DNA from: Bradyrhizobium sp. AZCC 1721
GTDB lineage: Bacteria; Pseudomonadota; Alphaproteobacteria; Rhizobiales; Xanthobacteraceae
DNA length: 64,000 nucleotides
Direction of reading: 5' to 3'
Assembly (NCBI RefSeq): GCF_036924715.1
Contig: NZ_JAZHSB010000001.1
Span: forward strand, 2,161,001-2,225,000
Shown here: in pieces, positions 53,600-62,134 of the stretch
How positions within the stretch are numbered: the stretch's first letter is position 1
Layout: each line of letters starts with the position of its first letter
Made by a program: the position numbers and the translations under genes
Notes under the pieces: model-generated
What the model was told of the DNA's origin: nothing
Seen by the model: the letters and a program-made list of their open reading frames with translations, nothing else
Database searches by the model: none

Positions 53600-54637
53600 A
53601 TGTCAAACGCTAGCATCAAACTCGCCATCATCATCGTCTCATACTGCAATGTCGATGATGTCGATCGCTGTTTGAAGTCGCTCGCTCGTTCGGATTACGA
53701 TCACTTTGAAGTTCTCATTTGCGAAAATGGGGGTGAAGCAGCCTACGGGAGATTACTGGCTGAGCTCGTGGGATCAGATCGAACGCTGCAGCGAATTTCC
53801 GATGCGTCGGACACCCTTGACCAGCCGCAGAAACGATTGGCCTCAGTGGCGAAATGCCGATTTCAGACTCGCGCAAATGTCGTCCGAGTTGGGCTCGCGA
53901 CCGAGAACCTTGGTTACGGAGGCGGCGTCAACGCGTGGCTTGAGCCATTACTCGGCGCCCCCGGTTGGGGGGCAGTGCTTGTGCTGAATCCTGATACCGA
54001 AGTGGATAGCCGCGGCCTGGCTGAATTGATAGCCAAGTCTGCTGAGGGATTCGGTATGGTTGGCGCAAGCCTCGTCTTCGACGACGCCCCCAATAAGGTC
54101 ATCAATTACGGACTGCATTGGTCTCCTATGACGGGCCGTGTCATCGCCGTGGGAAGGAATGCGGCAGTTGGCAGTGCACCGTCGGTCGAGGATCTTGCCA
54201 GAATCGATGCGGTAAGCGGGGCGTGTGTTCTGGCAACGCGAGCGTTCGTCGAAGACGTCGGTCTCATGGCCGAAGACTATTTCCTGTACATGGAAGATCT
54301 GGATTGGGGACGTCGCCGGGGAAAGCACCGCATCGGCTTCGCGAGCAAAGCCATCATTCGCCACATTGGAGGAACGACTATCGGATCTGCCGTTACTCCC
54401 GAGAAGCGTTCGCATCTTTCGATCTATCTGTCTGCCCGCAACGGCATTCTCTATGCTAGGCGCTTTGCGGGATGGCGTTGGATCTGCCATTTCGGAGTCG
54501 GCCTGTTGTTCGCAGCGCGATATGCGCTCAAAGGCTCCTTGTCGGCCGGACAAGTCGCTTTCGCGGGGTTGCTCGATGGTGCAAAAGGCAAGACCGGGCG
54601 TCCGGAGGCAGGGCTCGGGCCGCAACAGCCCGGCTGA
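53600..54637 (+). CDS. Glycosyltransferase family 2 (rhamnosyltransferase-like)
   Basis: 345 residues from MSNASIKLAIIIVSYCNV (GAGAAGG upstream; the frame extends 12 codons further). GT-A fold: IIIVSYCNVDDVDRCLKSLARSDYDHFEVLICENGG, ENLGYGGGVNAWLE, VLNPDTEVDSRGLAEL (metal motif), and YFLYMEDLDWGRRRGKHRIGF plus IRHIGGTT in the acceptor half. These motifs are standard in WbbL-type rhamnosyltransferases, matching the dTDP-rhamnose genes at the left end. The 3' end is Gly/Gln-rich. Confidence 0.92.
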   Translation: MSNASIKLAIIIVSYCNVDDVDRCLKSLARSDYDHFEVLICENGGEAAYGRLLAELVGSDRTLQRISDASDTLDQPQKRLASVAKCRFQTRANVVRVGLATENLGYGGGVNAWLEPLLGAPGWGAVLVLNPDTEVDSRGLAELIAKSAEGFGMVGASLVFDDAPNKVINYGLHWSPMTGRVIAVGRNAAVGSAPSVEDLARIDAVSGACVLATRAFVEDVGLMAEDYFLYMEDLDWGRRRGKHRIGFASKAIIRHIGGTTIGSAVTPEKRSHLSIYLSARNGILYARRFAGWRWICHFGVGLLFAARYALKGSLSAGQVAFAGLLDGAKGKTGRPEAGLGPQQPG

Positions 54638-55411
54638 TCGGCGCGTCATCCCAATCGCGATCGACGGCACACCCACAGATCTGAGAACCTATGACAAGAA
54701 GGCGGCAGCATCCCGATTGCTTTTCCATGTCGGCAGTCGAAACGAAATTAGCACGATGAGTATGCTTTTGAATTTGGGAGCGATCGTCTCCCACGTGATA
54801 TGTGTATTCCTCTGGCCGGGAGCGCCTCTTTTTGCAGAATAAAGTAGAGGACACTTCTTGAATTGGCGGGAGAATGGATTTTGATGAGGCAATACATTTG
54901 GAAGAGTATTTTTCTCCATTTTAATTGAGGCTCGTGCTTTGGAAGCCGTGAACCCGAGGAGCCGCAAGCCATTCCGGCAAGTATCGGATCCTATCAAACT
55001 CCTTATTCCGACATTTACTCTGTGCAGCAACTGCCAGGCTGCTGCCGTTTTCTCGCAATCAAATTAACTGAGCCGAAATTGTCGCTCCTTACGATGAAAT
55101 CCATGATTAGCGGTGCTTAGAAGCCGATTTTTTCATCATGTGGCTTTTTAAGCACACGGGGCGGATGCCTGAGTGAATTATAAGGAATTGCTGTCGCTTT
55201 AAATCTGTGCGGTGAGACTTTGGCCAAGTAGCTGAGAAATTACCTTGGATGGGCCGTCATGTCGTCCCAAAAAAGCCTCCCCGGACCGAGCAAGACGAAT
55301 GCCTTGGTGCTGCGCCAATAAAGCCGCACCTGGGGTACTGTCGCGCGGGGAATTTGAAATTGGGCGCGCCCCTGGGGACGAACTGGATCGAACCTACCAG
55401 GAGAAAACTAG
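54638..55411. other. Gene-free stretch before the second large secreted-protein gene
   Basis: About 770 bp. Open frames are short or lack start signals. It is fairly AT-rich in part (54780-54930) and contains, near its right end, the 47-bp element shared with the other copy. Confidence 0.5.
55234..55280 (+). repeat. 47-bp element shared by the two duplicate genes (copy 2)
   Basis: Matches 19640-19686 at 44 of 47 bases by eye. It lies 131 bp before the start of the second large gene, close to the 139 bp of the first copy, while the DNA between element and gene differs. Confidence 0.8.
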
Positions 55412-58400
55412 ATGGTAGCCATCCCTCTGAGCTGGAACGACCCGTTGTTGAGCGGGGTTACGAGTTCGAGTTCGGTCACGCTTAGAGATGGCGGGACGCT
55501 TTCGTACAAGAGCATTACCGACACTGGCTCCACGGCGTCCGTTGTCGGCCTTGGCTCGTTCAGCCTCGACCATATGCGTATTAGCTCAAGGGAAGGTGTG
55601 CGCATTGGGGGTGACGGTGACGTCACGATCAGCAATTCGTATCTCGAGTCGACGGGACAAGGGAGCGATCACGCCGATACTATCCAGATCTATGCCCCCG
55701 GCAGCACCGGGAATGTGACGATCACGAATACGACGATCGTCGCCCACACCACCGCTGCAACTGCAGGTATGTTCGTTGCGGATGGTTGGAGTGGCACGCT
55801 CACTTTCGATAACGTGGTATTCCAAGGTGGTCCGTTTGGCTTGCGTATTGCCGCGGATGCGAACGATATCTCGGTATCGCTCAAGGACGTGTATTTTGTC
55901 GGGCCGTTTGGTTACGACGATATTCTCTTTCAGGAAGTCAATGCGGACATAAACATTACTCAGTGGGAAAATGTCCGCTCCGCAACGATCGTAAATGGTG
56001 AACTCGTTCCGGGCGAACTTATCCCGCCGCCTTTCCCGGTGGAAGGGGGTGGTGGTGGCGCTGGGTTGACGACGATCGACCACTTCTCGAACGACAGCGG
56101 CACATCCGGTGATGGCATCACCAACGACAGTACGCTGACCCTGAGCGGCAGCGCGGCCGCGAACAGCACGGTGAAGGTGTTCGACGGTACGACCCAGATC
56201 GGGACCACCACGACCAACAGCAGTGGCGCGTGGAGCTACACGACCGCTGCGCTGTCGAACGGCAATCATAGCCTCAAGGCCACGGCCACCACCACGTCGG
56301 GCACCAGTTCGACGTCATCGGTGCTTGCCGTGAAAATTGACACCGTGGCGCCCACGGCCCCGACGATGGCGACGCCCACCAACAACGCCAACGGCGGCCT
56401 GAACCTGACCGGCACGGCGGAAGCGAACAGCGTCGTGAAGGTGTTCGACGGCACGGCCCAGATCGGGACCGCGACGGCCAACGGCAGTGGCGTGTGGAAC
56501 TACACCACCGGTGCCCTTGCGGCCGGTTCGCACAGCCTCACCGCAAGGGCGACGGATGCGGCAGGCAACACCGGCGCGGCGTCTGCCGTGGTCACGGCCA
56601 GCATCGGCACCTCGGCACCCCCGGCTACGCCGACCATCGCGTCGTTCTCGAACGACACCGGAGCGGCCGGCGATGGCATCACCAGCGACAATACCCTCCA
56701 GCTCAAGGGTACCGCGGCCGCCAACAGCACCGTCAAGATTTACGATGGCTCGACCCAGATCGGCACGACGACCGCCAGTTCGACCGGGAGCTGGGACTAC
56801 ATCACCTCGGTCCTGACCAACGCCAAGCATGTGCTGACCGCGACCGCGACCACCTCGAGCGGCCAGACCAGTGCCGCATCCGGTGCGGTGACCGTGACGG
56901 TGGATACGCTGGCGCCGACCGCCCCGGCCCTGAGCAGCAACGCCATCGTCAATACCAATCAGGTCAAGCTGTCGGGGACCGCCGAGGCCAACAGCACGGT
57001 CACGGTCTACGACGGCACCACGGTGGTCGGAACCGGGACAACAAACTCGACCGGAGCCTGGAGCGTCACGACGAACGCCTTGTCGACCGGCACGCACGCG
57101 CTGACGGCCAAGGCCGCCGACGCGGCCGGCAATGTCAGCGCCGCCTCGCAGTCGGTCAGCAGCGTGATCGGTGGGGCGTCGCCTGCGCCGACGACACAAA
57201 TCGAGTCGGCTGGTGTGACAAGTCTCGTTGAGAGCGGCAATAAATATTACCTCAACAGCAGCAGCGGTGGGACCGGGCCTGCATTGAAATTCGGCGGCAC
57301 GCCGGTGACCGAGGGCATGTGGGCGGGCTGGGCACCGATTGGCGCTGAGAAGACCGCAACGGGCTACAATGTAGTATGGAAAAACGCGGGCACCGGTCAG
57401 TACAATGCTTGGAGCACTGACAGCAGCGGCAATTATATCGCCAATACTCTCAGCTTCGTGTTAGGGACCAACACCACGCTAAGATCGCTCGAGACCTCTT
57501 TCCAACAGGACCTCAACGGCGATGGCACAATCGGCGCGCCCGCCGTGGTGATCGAGTCGGCCGGCTCGACCAGCCTGACCCAGATCGGGAGCAATTATTT
57601 CCTCTACCAGGCCGGTTCTGGTCCCGTCTTGAAATTCGGAGGCACGCCGGTGACCGCGGGCATGTGGGCAGGCTGGGCGCCGATTGGCGCTGAGCAGACC
57701 GCAACGGGCTACAATGTAGTATGGAAAAACGCGGGCACCGGTCAGTACAATGCTTGGAGCACTGACAGCAGCGGCAATTATATCGCCAATACTCTCAGCT
57801 TCGTGTCAGGGGCCAACACCACGCTAAGATCGCTCGAGACCTCATTCCAACAGGACCTCAACGGCGATGGCACAACCGGCGCGCCCGCCGTGGTGATCGA
57901 GTCGGCCGGCTCGACCAGCCTGACCCAGATCGGGAGCAATTATTTTCTCCACCAGGCCGGTTCTGGTCCCGTCTTGAAATTTGGAGGCGCGCCGGTGACC
58001 GAGGGCATGTGGGCAGGCTGGGCGCCGATTGGCGCTGAGCAGACCGCAACGGGCTACAATGTAGTATGGAAAAACGCGGGCACCGGTCAGTACAATGCTT
58101 GGAGCACTGACAGCAGCGGCAATTATATCGCCAATACTCTCAGCTTCGTGTCGGGGACCAACACCGCGCTGCAATCGCTCGAGACCTCCTTCCAGCAAGA
58201 CCTCAATGGCGATGGTTCGATTACTAATTCAAGTGGGAATGCGCCGATTTCGGCCGTCGCCTTGACCACCATGTACAAGAACTGGAGCGACATCGTCACC
58301 ATCAAAGGCGTCGCCGATGCCAACAGTCAGATCAAGCTGTACGATGGCAACACGTCAATTGGAAAAGTTACGGCGGCGGCCGATGGTACCTGGTCCTTCC

Positions 58401-58804
58401 AGACATCGTCGGCCGTGTCCGACACGTTACACACCTATACTGCCAAGCAGATCGATAGCGCTGGCCAGGTCGTTGGTACTTCAGGCAGCGCGATTCTTGG
58501 CTCGACAGGCAGCAATACGCTGAAGAGCACCTCAGGTAATGATATCCTGGTTGGCGGCGGCCAGTCCGACACTTTCGCGTTTGCCGCAAATTTCGGCCGC
58601 GACGTCATTAAGGATTTCACGGCCAGTGGAAGCGCGCAGGACACGATCCAGTTCAGCAAGACGGTGTTCGACAGCTTTGCGAGCGTTCTCTCGCACGCGA
58701 GCCAAGTTGGTCAGGATATCGTCATTTCTAGCGGAAGCGATACACTCACACTGAAGAATACCAAGCTGAGTTCGCTGAGTAGTCAGGACTTCCACTTCGC
58801 CTGA
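55412..58804 (+). CDS. Large T1SS-type secreted protein with triplicated Trp-rich domain
   Basis: 1130 residues; AGGAG eight bases before the ATG fixes the start. Domain order: beta-helix domain (residues 4-200), Gly-rich linker, four Ig-like domains, three Trp-rich domains of about 115 residues each (beginning IESAG, with GMWAGWAPIGAE, NVVWKNAGTGQYNAWSTDSSGNY and a DLNGDG calcium-type motif), a fifth Ig-like domain, and an RTX-like C-terminus (GNDILVGGGQSDTFAFAANFG). It lacks a Sec signal peptide, as T1SS substrates do, and its exporter is encoded directly downstream. The first 590 residues are nearly identical to the 19826 gene. Confidence 0.88.
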   Translation: MVAIPLSWNDPLLSGVTSSSSVTLRDGGTLSYKSITDTGSTASVVGLGSFSLDHMRISSREGVRIGGDGDVTISNSYLESTGQGSDHADTIQIYAPGSTGNVTITNTTIVAHTTAATAGMFVADGWSGTLTFDNVVFQGGPFGLRIAADANDISVSLKDVYFVGPFGYDDILFQEVNADINITQWENVRSATIVNGELVPGELIPPPFPVEGGGGGAGLTTIDHFSNDSGTSGDGITNDSTLTLSGSAAANSTVKVFDGTTQIGTTTTNSSGAWSYTTAALSNGNHSLKATATTTSGTSSTSSVLAVKIDTVAPTAPTMATPTNNANGGLNLTGTAEANSVVKVFDGTAQIGTATANGSGVWNYTTGALAAGSHSLTARATDAAGNTGAASAVVTASIGTSAPPATPTIASFSNDTGAAGDGITSDNTLQLKGTAAANSTVKIYDGSTQIGTTTASSTGSWDYITSVLTNAKHVLTATATTSSGQTSAASGAVTVTVDTLAPTAPALSSNAIVNTNQVKLSGTAEANSTVTVYDGTTVVGTGTTNSTGAWSVTTNALSTGTHALTAKAADAAGNVSAASQSVSSVIGGASPAPTTQIESAGVTSLVESGNKYYLNSSSGGTGPALKFGGTPVTEGMWAGWAPIGAEKTATGYNVVWKNAGTGQYNAWSTDSSGNYIANTLSFVLGTNTTLRSLETSFQQDLNGDGTIGAPAVVIESAGSTSLTQIGSNYFLYQAGSGPVLKFGGTPVTAGMWAGWAPIGAEQTATGYNVVWKNAGTGQYNAWSTDSSGNYIANTLSFVSGANTTLRSLETSFQQDLNGDGTTGAPAVVIESAGSTSLTQIGSNYFLHQAGSGPVLKFGGAPVTEGMWAGWAPIGAEQTATGYNVVWKNAGTGQYNAWSTDSSGNYIANTLSFVSGTNTALQSLETSFQQDLNGDGSITNSSGNAPISAVALTTMYKNWSDIVTIKGVADANSQIKLYDGNTSIGKVTAAADGTWSFQTSSAVSDTLHTYTAKQIDSAGQVVGTSGSAILGSTGSNTLKSTSGNDILVGGGQSDTFAFAANFGRDVIKDFTASGSAQDTIQFSKTVFDSFASVLSHASQVGQDIVISSGSDTLTLKNTKLSSLSSQDFHFA
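55420..57238 (+). repeat. Direct segmental duplication, copy 2
   Basis: Counterpart of 19843-21670 with the same orientation. Nine bases are missing relative to copy 1 (one ATP triplet of residues) and six residues differ. The two genes diverge abruptly in the Trp-rich region. Confidence 0.95.
57200..58217 (+). repeat. Three tandem Trp-rich domain repeats
   Basis: Repeat starts at 57200, 57551 and 57896 (periods 351 and 345 bp). Units 2 and 3 are almost identical in DNA; unit 1 is more diverged at its start. The other large protein has a single, different unit. Confidence 0.93.
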
Positions 58805-58886
58805 GCAAGGTTTGTAAAAGGGAGTTGGTATAAATCTGCCTTGGGGATATCACCTCAATAAGGGCATGGTTCAAGGGGCAAGTACC

Positions 58887-60836
58887 ATGACTGATGTCGC
58901 ACGGCGGGCGGAAATCCTCCCGTCTGAGAAGTTAGACGAGATAGACGTATCGAATTGGGCGGTATTTGTCGCCGCCTTGGGGATTCTGGCGAAACGTGCG
59001 CGCTCGCGCTTGCGCATTTCAGAGCTGATTGGATCGGCAGAGCGTTTGGTCGAAGCCATTCGACAGCGCCTATTCCCGCGATGGCGCTCGACGCGGGACT
59101 ACGATGAACCGCGATCTGAGATGAAGGCCTTCTTGGGGTCTTGCCGGCGGATTTTTTGGGGCCTGGCAATGTTCAGTGGCCTGAGCAATCTTTTGATGCT
59201 CACGGGCTCATTCTTCATGCTCCAGGTCTATGACCGGGTGCTACCCGGACGGAGCATACCGACATTGGTAGCGCTCTTGCTCCTTGCCACAGTGCTCTAC
59301 GTCTTTCAGGGGGGCCTGGATCTGGTCCGAAATCGAATAAGCGCGCGCATTGGCCGCTTCTTCGACGAAACGCTGGGGGCGCGAGTCTTCGATTCGATGG
59401 TTCGTCTTCCGCTGAAGACCCGGGGCGACGGTGACGGCATGCAGCCTCTTCGGGATCTTGATCAGGTCCGAAGCTTTCTTTCGGGAGGCGGACCAACTGC
59501 GCTGTTTGACCTGCCCTGGATGCCCGTTTATCTCGGCATCTGCTTCCTTTTTCATTTCTGGATCGGCGTGACCGCCCTGATCGGTGGGCTATTGCTGGTC
59601 TCCATAACAGTATTGACAGAAACGCGAACGCGCGGCCCGGCAAAGGCATCTGCGCAGTTGGCGGTTTCACGTAGTGCGCTTGCTGCGGAGGGGCGACGAA
59701 ACGCCGAAGTTCTGCAGGCCATGGGCATGAGGCGGCAGGCTGCGCAGCGTTGGCAGGCCACGAATACCAAGTACCTTGCCGCACACGAGAGAACGAGCGA
59801 TGTGGCGAGCGGGCTCGGTGGGCTGTCCAAGGTGTTTCGTTCATTTCTCCAGTCGCTAGTCCTTGCCGTTGGCGCGGTCCTTGTCATCAATCAGGAATCT
59901 ACGGCCGGCATCATCATTGCTGGATCGATCCTGACGGCGAGGGCACTTGCCCCGGTAGAGACGGCGATCGCCAACTGGAAAGGTTTCGTCGCCGCGCGTC
60001 AGTCCGGACAACGGCTGGATCAGCTGCTTGAACTTCTGCCCAAGGAGAAGGAGCCGCTCGCGCTGCCGGCGCCGACCGAAACGTTCGTGGTGGAGCAGCT
60101 TTATGTCGCGGCGCCGGATTCAGACAAGCTGATCCTTAATGATGTTTCGTTCCATCTGCGAAAGGGCGAAGCCGTCGGAATCATCGGGCCGAGCGGTGCC
60201 GGCAAGTCGACGTTGGCCCGTGCGCTTGTTGGTGTCTGGCCACGGCTTCGTGGCAAGATCAAGCTCGACAACGCTGCGCTGGATCAATGGTCCTCGGAAG
60301 CATTGGGTAAACATATCGGCTATCTGCCGCAGGATATCGAACTGTTCGAGGGCAGCATCGCCGTTAATATTGCGCGATTCGATCTAAAAGCCACCCCGGA
60401 CGCCGTCCTGGAAGCGGCGCGAATTGCAGGCGTGCATGATCTCATCCTTTCATTCCCGGAAGGCTATAGTACCCAGGTTGGTGAGGGCGGAATGTCCTTG
60501 TCCGCTGGCCAGCGACAGCGGATCGGGCTTGCGCGTGCCTTCTACGGCAACCCCTTCCTGGTTGTGCTTGATGAGCCGACCTCAAATCTCGATGCAGAGG
60601 GGGAGGCAGCGCTAACCGAGGCAATCGTCAACGTGCGTAACCGCGGGGGCATTGTCGTAGTGGTTGCCCATCGTCCAAAAGCGCTTGAAGCCGTCGATCA
60701 CGTATTGGTGGTGGGCGATGGAAGAGTGCAGTCGTTTGGTCCGAAAGAGGAGGTTCTCAGGACCGTGCTACGGACACCCGTCCCGCTCAAGGTGGTGGCG
60801 GATAGCCAGGGAGGCGGCAGATGGACAGTGCGGTAA
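58887..60836 (+). CDS. Type I secretion ABC transporter (PrtD/PrsD type)
   Basis: 649 residues from MTDVARRAEILPSEKL, with AAGGGG eight bases upstream. A 90-residue cytoplasmic extension precedes the transmembrane domain (MFSGLSNLLMLTGSFFMLQVYDRVLPGRSIPTL is the PrtD-type signature). The ATPase shows Walker A GPSGAGKSTLARAL, signature LSAGQRQRIGLARA, Walker B LVVLDEPTSNLD and the H-loop VVAHRP. No C39-like domain, so it belongs to the PrtD/PrsD class, unlike the exporter at 32577. It follows the large T1SS-type gene by about 80 bp, so that protein is its likely substrate. Confidence 0.94.
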   Translation: MTDVARRAEILPSEKLDEIDVSNWAVFVAALGILAKRARSRLRISELIGSAERLVEAIRQRLFPRWRSTRDYDEPRSEMKAFLGSCRRIFWGLAMFSGLSNLLMLTGSFFMLQVYDRVLPGRSIPTLVALLLLATVLYVFQGGLDLVRNRISARIGRFFDETLGARVFDSMVRLPLKTRGDGDGMQPLRDLDQVRSFLSGGGPTALFDLPWMPVYLGICFLFHFWIGVTALIGGLLLVSITVLTETRTRGPAKASAQLAVSRSALAAEGRRNAEVLQAMGMRRQAAQRWQATNTKYLAAHERTSDVASGLGGLSKVFRSFLQSLVLAVGAVLVINQESTAGIIIAGSILTARALAPVETAIANWKGFVAARQSGQRLDQLLELLPKEKEPLALPAPTETFVVEQLYVAAPDSDKLILNDVSFHLRKGEAVGIIGPSGAGKSTLARALVGVWPRLRGKIKLDNAALDQWSSEALGKHIGYLPQDIELFEGSIAVNIARFDLKATPDAVLEAARIAGVHDLILSFPEGYSTQVGEGGMSLSAGQRQRIGLARAFYGNPFLVVLDEPTSNLDAEGEAALTEAIVNVRNRGGIVVVVAHRPKALEAVDHVLVVGDGRVQSFGPKEEVLRTVLRTPVPLKVVADSQGGGRWTVR

Positions 60837-62134
60837 CCCCGGCGCTGCACTCGATTCAGCGATACATGGTCGTCGGGATCATCATGACGACTTTCGTGAC
60901 GTTTGGAATCGGCGGCTGGGCAGCAACTTCGCAGTTGTCAGGCGCCGTGATCGGACAAGGCGTCGTCGTCGTCGATTCGAGCGTGAAGAAAGTTCAGCAC
61001 GGCACCGGCGGCATTGTCGGCGAACTGCGGGTGCGGGACGGAGACAAGGTTAGTGCGGGTGACATATTAATTCGTCTTGATGAAACTCAGACGCTGGCTA
61101 GCGCGACGATCGTCACCAAGAACCTCGACGAACTGCTCGCTCGCCAGGCTCGCCTTGAAGCAGAACGGGACAGCGTCGACGAGATCGCATTTCCGAAGGC
61201 GCTGCTGGAAAGGATGAAAGACAGCCGTTCCGAAGCCGGGCGCGCCATCGCTGCCGAACGGGCGTTATTTGACCTTCGCGGCCAGGCCCGGAACGGGCAG
61301 AAGTCGCAGCTCAAGGAACGACGAGCGCAGCTACAGGACGAAATCAAGGGCTATACAGGACAAGCCGAGGCCAAGCAGAAGGAAGTTAATTTCATCCTTG
61401 GAGAACTGGAAGGAGTTCGCGGCCTCTGGCAGAAGAATCTCGTGCCGATCGCTCGGCTCAACGCGCTGGAGCGCGACAGCGCGCGTCTGGAGGGCGAGCG
61501 TAGTCAATTGGCTGGGATGATCGCGCAGGCAAAGGGTAAAATTGCCGAGGTCGAACTTCAGATCATTCAAATCGATCAGGATTTGCGAACCGAGGTTGGC
61601 AAGGATTTGATTGAAACCCGCTCAAAGCTGTCCGAACTTGCTGAACGCAAGATCGCTGCCGTAGACCAGCTCAATCGCATCGACATTCGAGCACCCCAGT
61701 CTGGCCGAGTTCACCAGCTTGCGGTCCATACTGTCGGAGGCGTGATCGCCCCGGGCGAGCAGATCATGCTCATCGTGCCGGATGCCGACGCCCTCGCAGT
61801 TGAGGTCAAGATTGCTCCCCGAGAAATTGATCAGGTCTATGTTGGTCAATCGGCAACGCTTCGGTTTGCGGCCTTCAATCAGAAGACAACCCCCGAGATA
61901 GATGGGGAAGTCGCCGTGGTCTCAGCAGACCTCACACAGGAACAGCGGACCGGCGCGAGCTACTACACGGCTCGGGTTCTGCTCAAGCCCGAGGAACTGG
62001 CAAAGCTCGGATCGGCCAAGGTGGTGCCAGGCATGCCGGTCGAGGTCTTTATCAAGACGCCGTCGAGAACCGCGCTGTCCTATCTGCTCAAGCCCTTGCA
62101 GGATCAGGCGCAGCACGCGTTGAAGGAACGCTGA
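60821..62134 (+). CDS. HlyD-family type I secretion adaptor (PrtE/PrsE type)
   Basis: 437 residues starting within the last 16 bases of the ABC gene. Short cytoplasmic tail, one transmembrane helix (MVVGIIMTTFVTFGIGGWAAT), first lipoyl half (VVVDSSVKKVQHGTGGIVGEL), coiled-coil hairpin with NLVPIARLNALERDSARLEGE and second lipoyl half (IRAPQSGRVHQLAVHTVGGVI). It is the membrane-fusion partner of the PrtD-like protein and needs an external TolC. The last 47 bases overlap the convergent phosphoesterase gene. Confidence 0.95.
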   Translation: MDSAVTPALHSIQRYMVVGIIMTTFVTFGIGGWAATSQLSGAVIGQGVVVVDSSVKKVQHGTGGIVGELRVRDGDKVSAGDILIRLDETQTLASATIVTKNLDELLARQARLEAERDSVDEIAFPKALLERMKDSRSEAGRAIAAERALFDLRGQARNGQKSQLKERRAQLQDEIKGYTGQAEAKQKEVNFILGELEGVRGLWQKNLVPIARLNALERDSARLEGERSQLAGMIAQAKGKIAEVELQIIQIDQDLRTEVGKDLIETRSKLSELAERKIAAVDQLNRIDIRAPQSGRVHQLAVHTVGGVIAPGEQIMLIVPDADALAVEVKIAPREIDQVYVGQSATLRFAAFNQKTTPEIDGEVAVVSADLTQEQRTGASYYTARVLLKPEELAKLGSAKVVPGMPVEVFIKTPSRTALSYLLKPLQDQAQHALKER

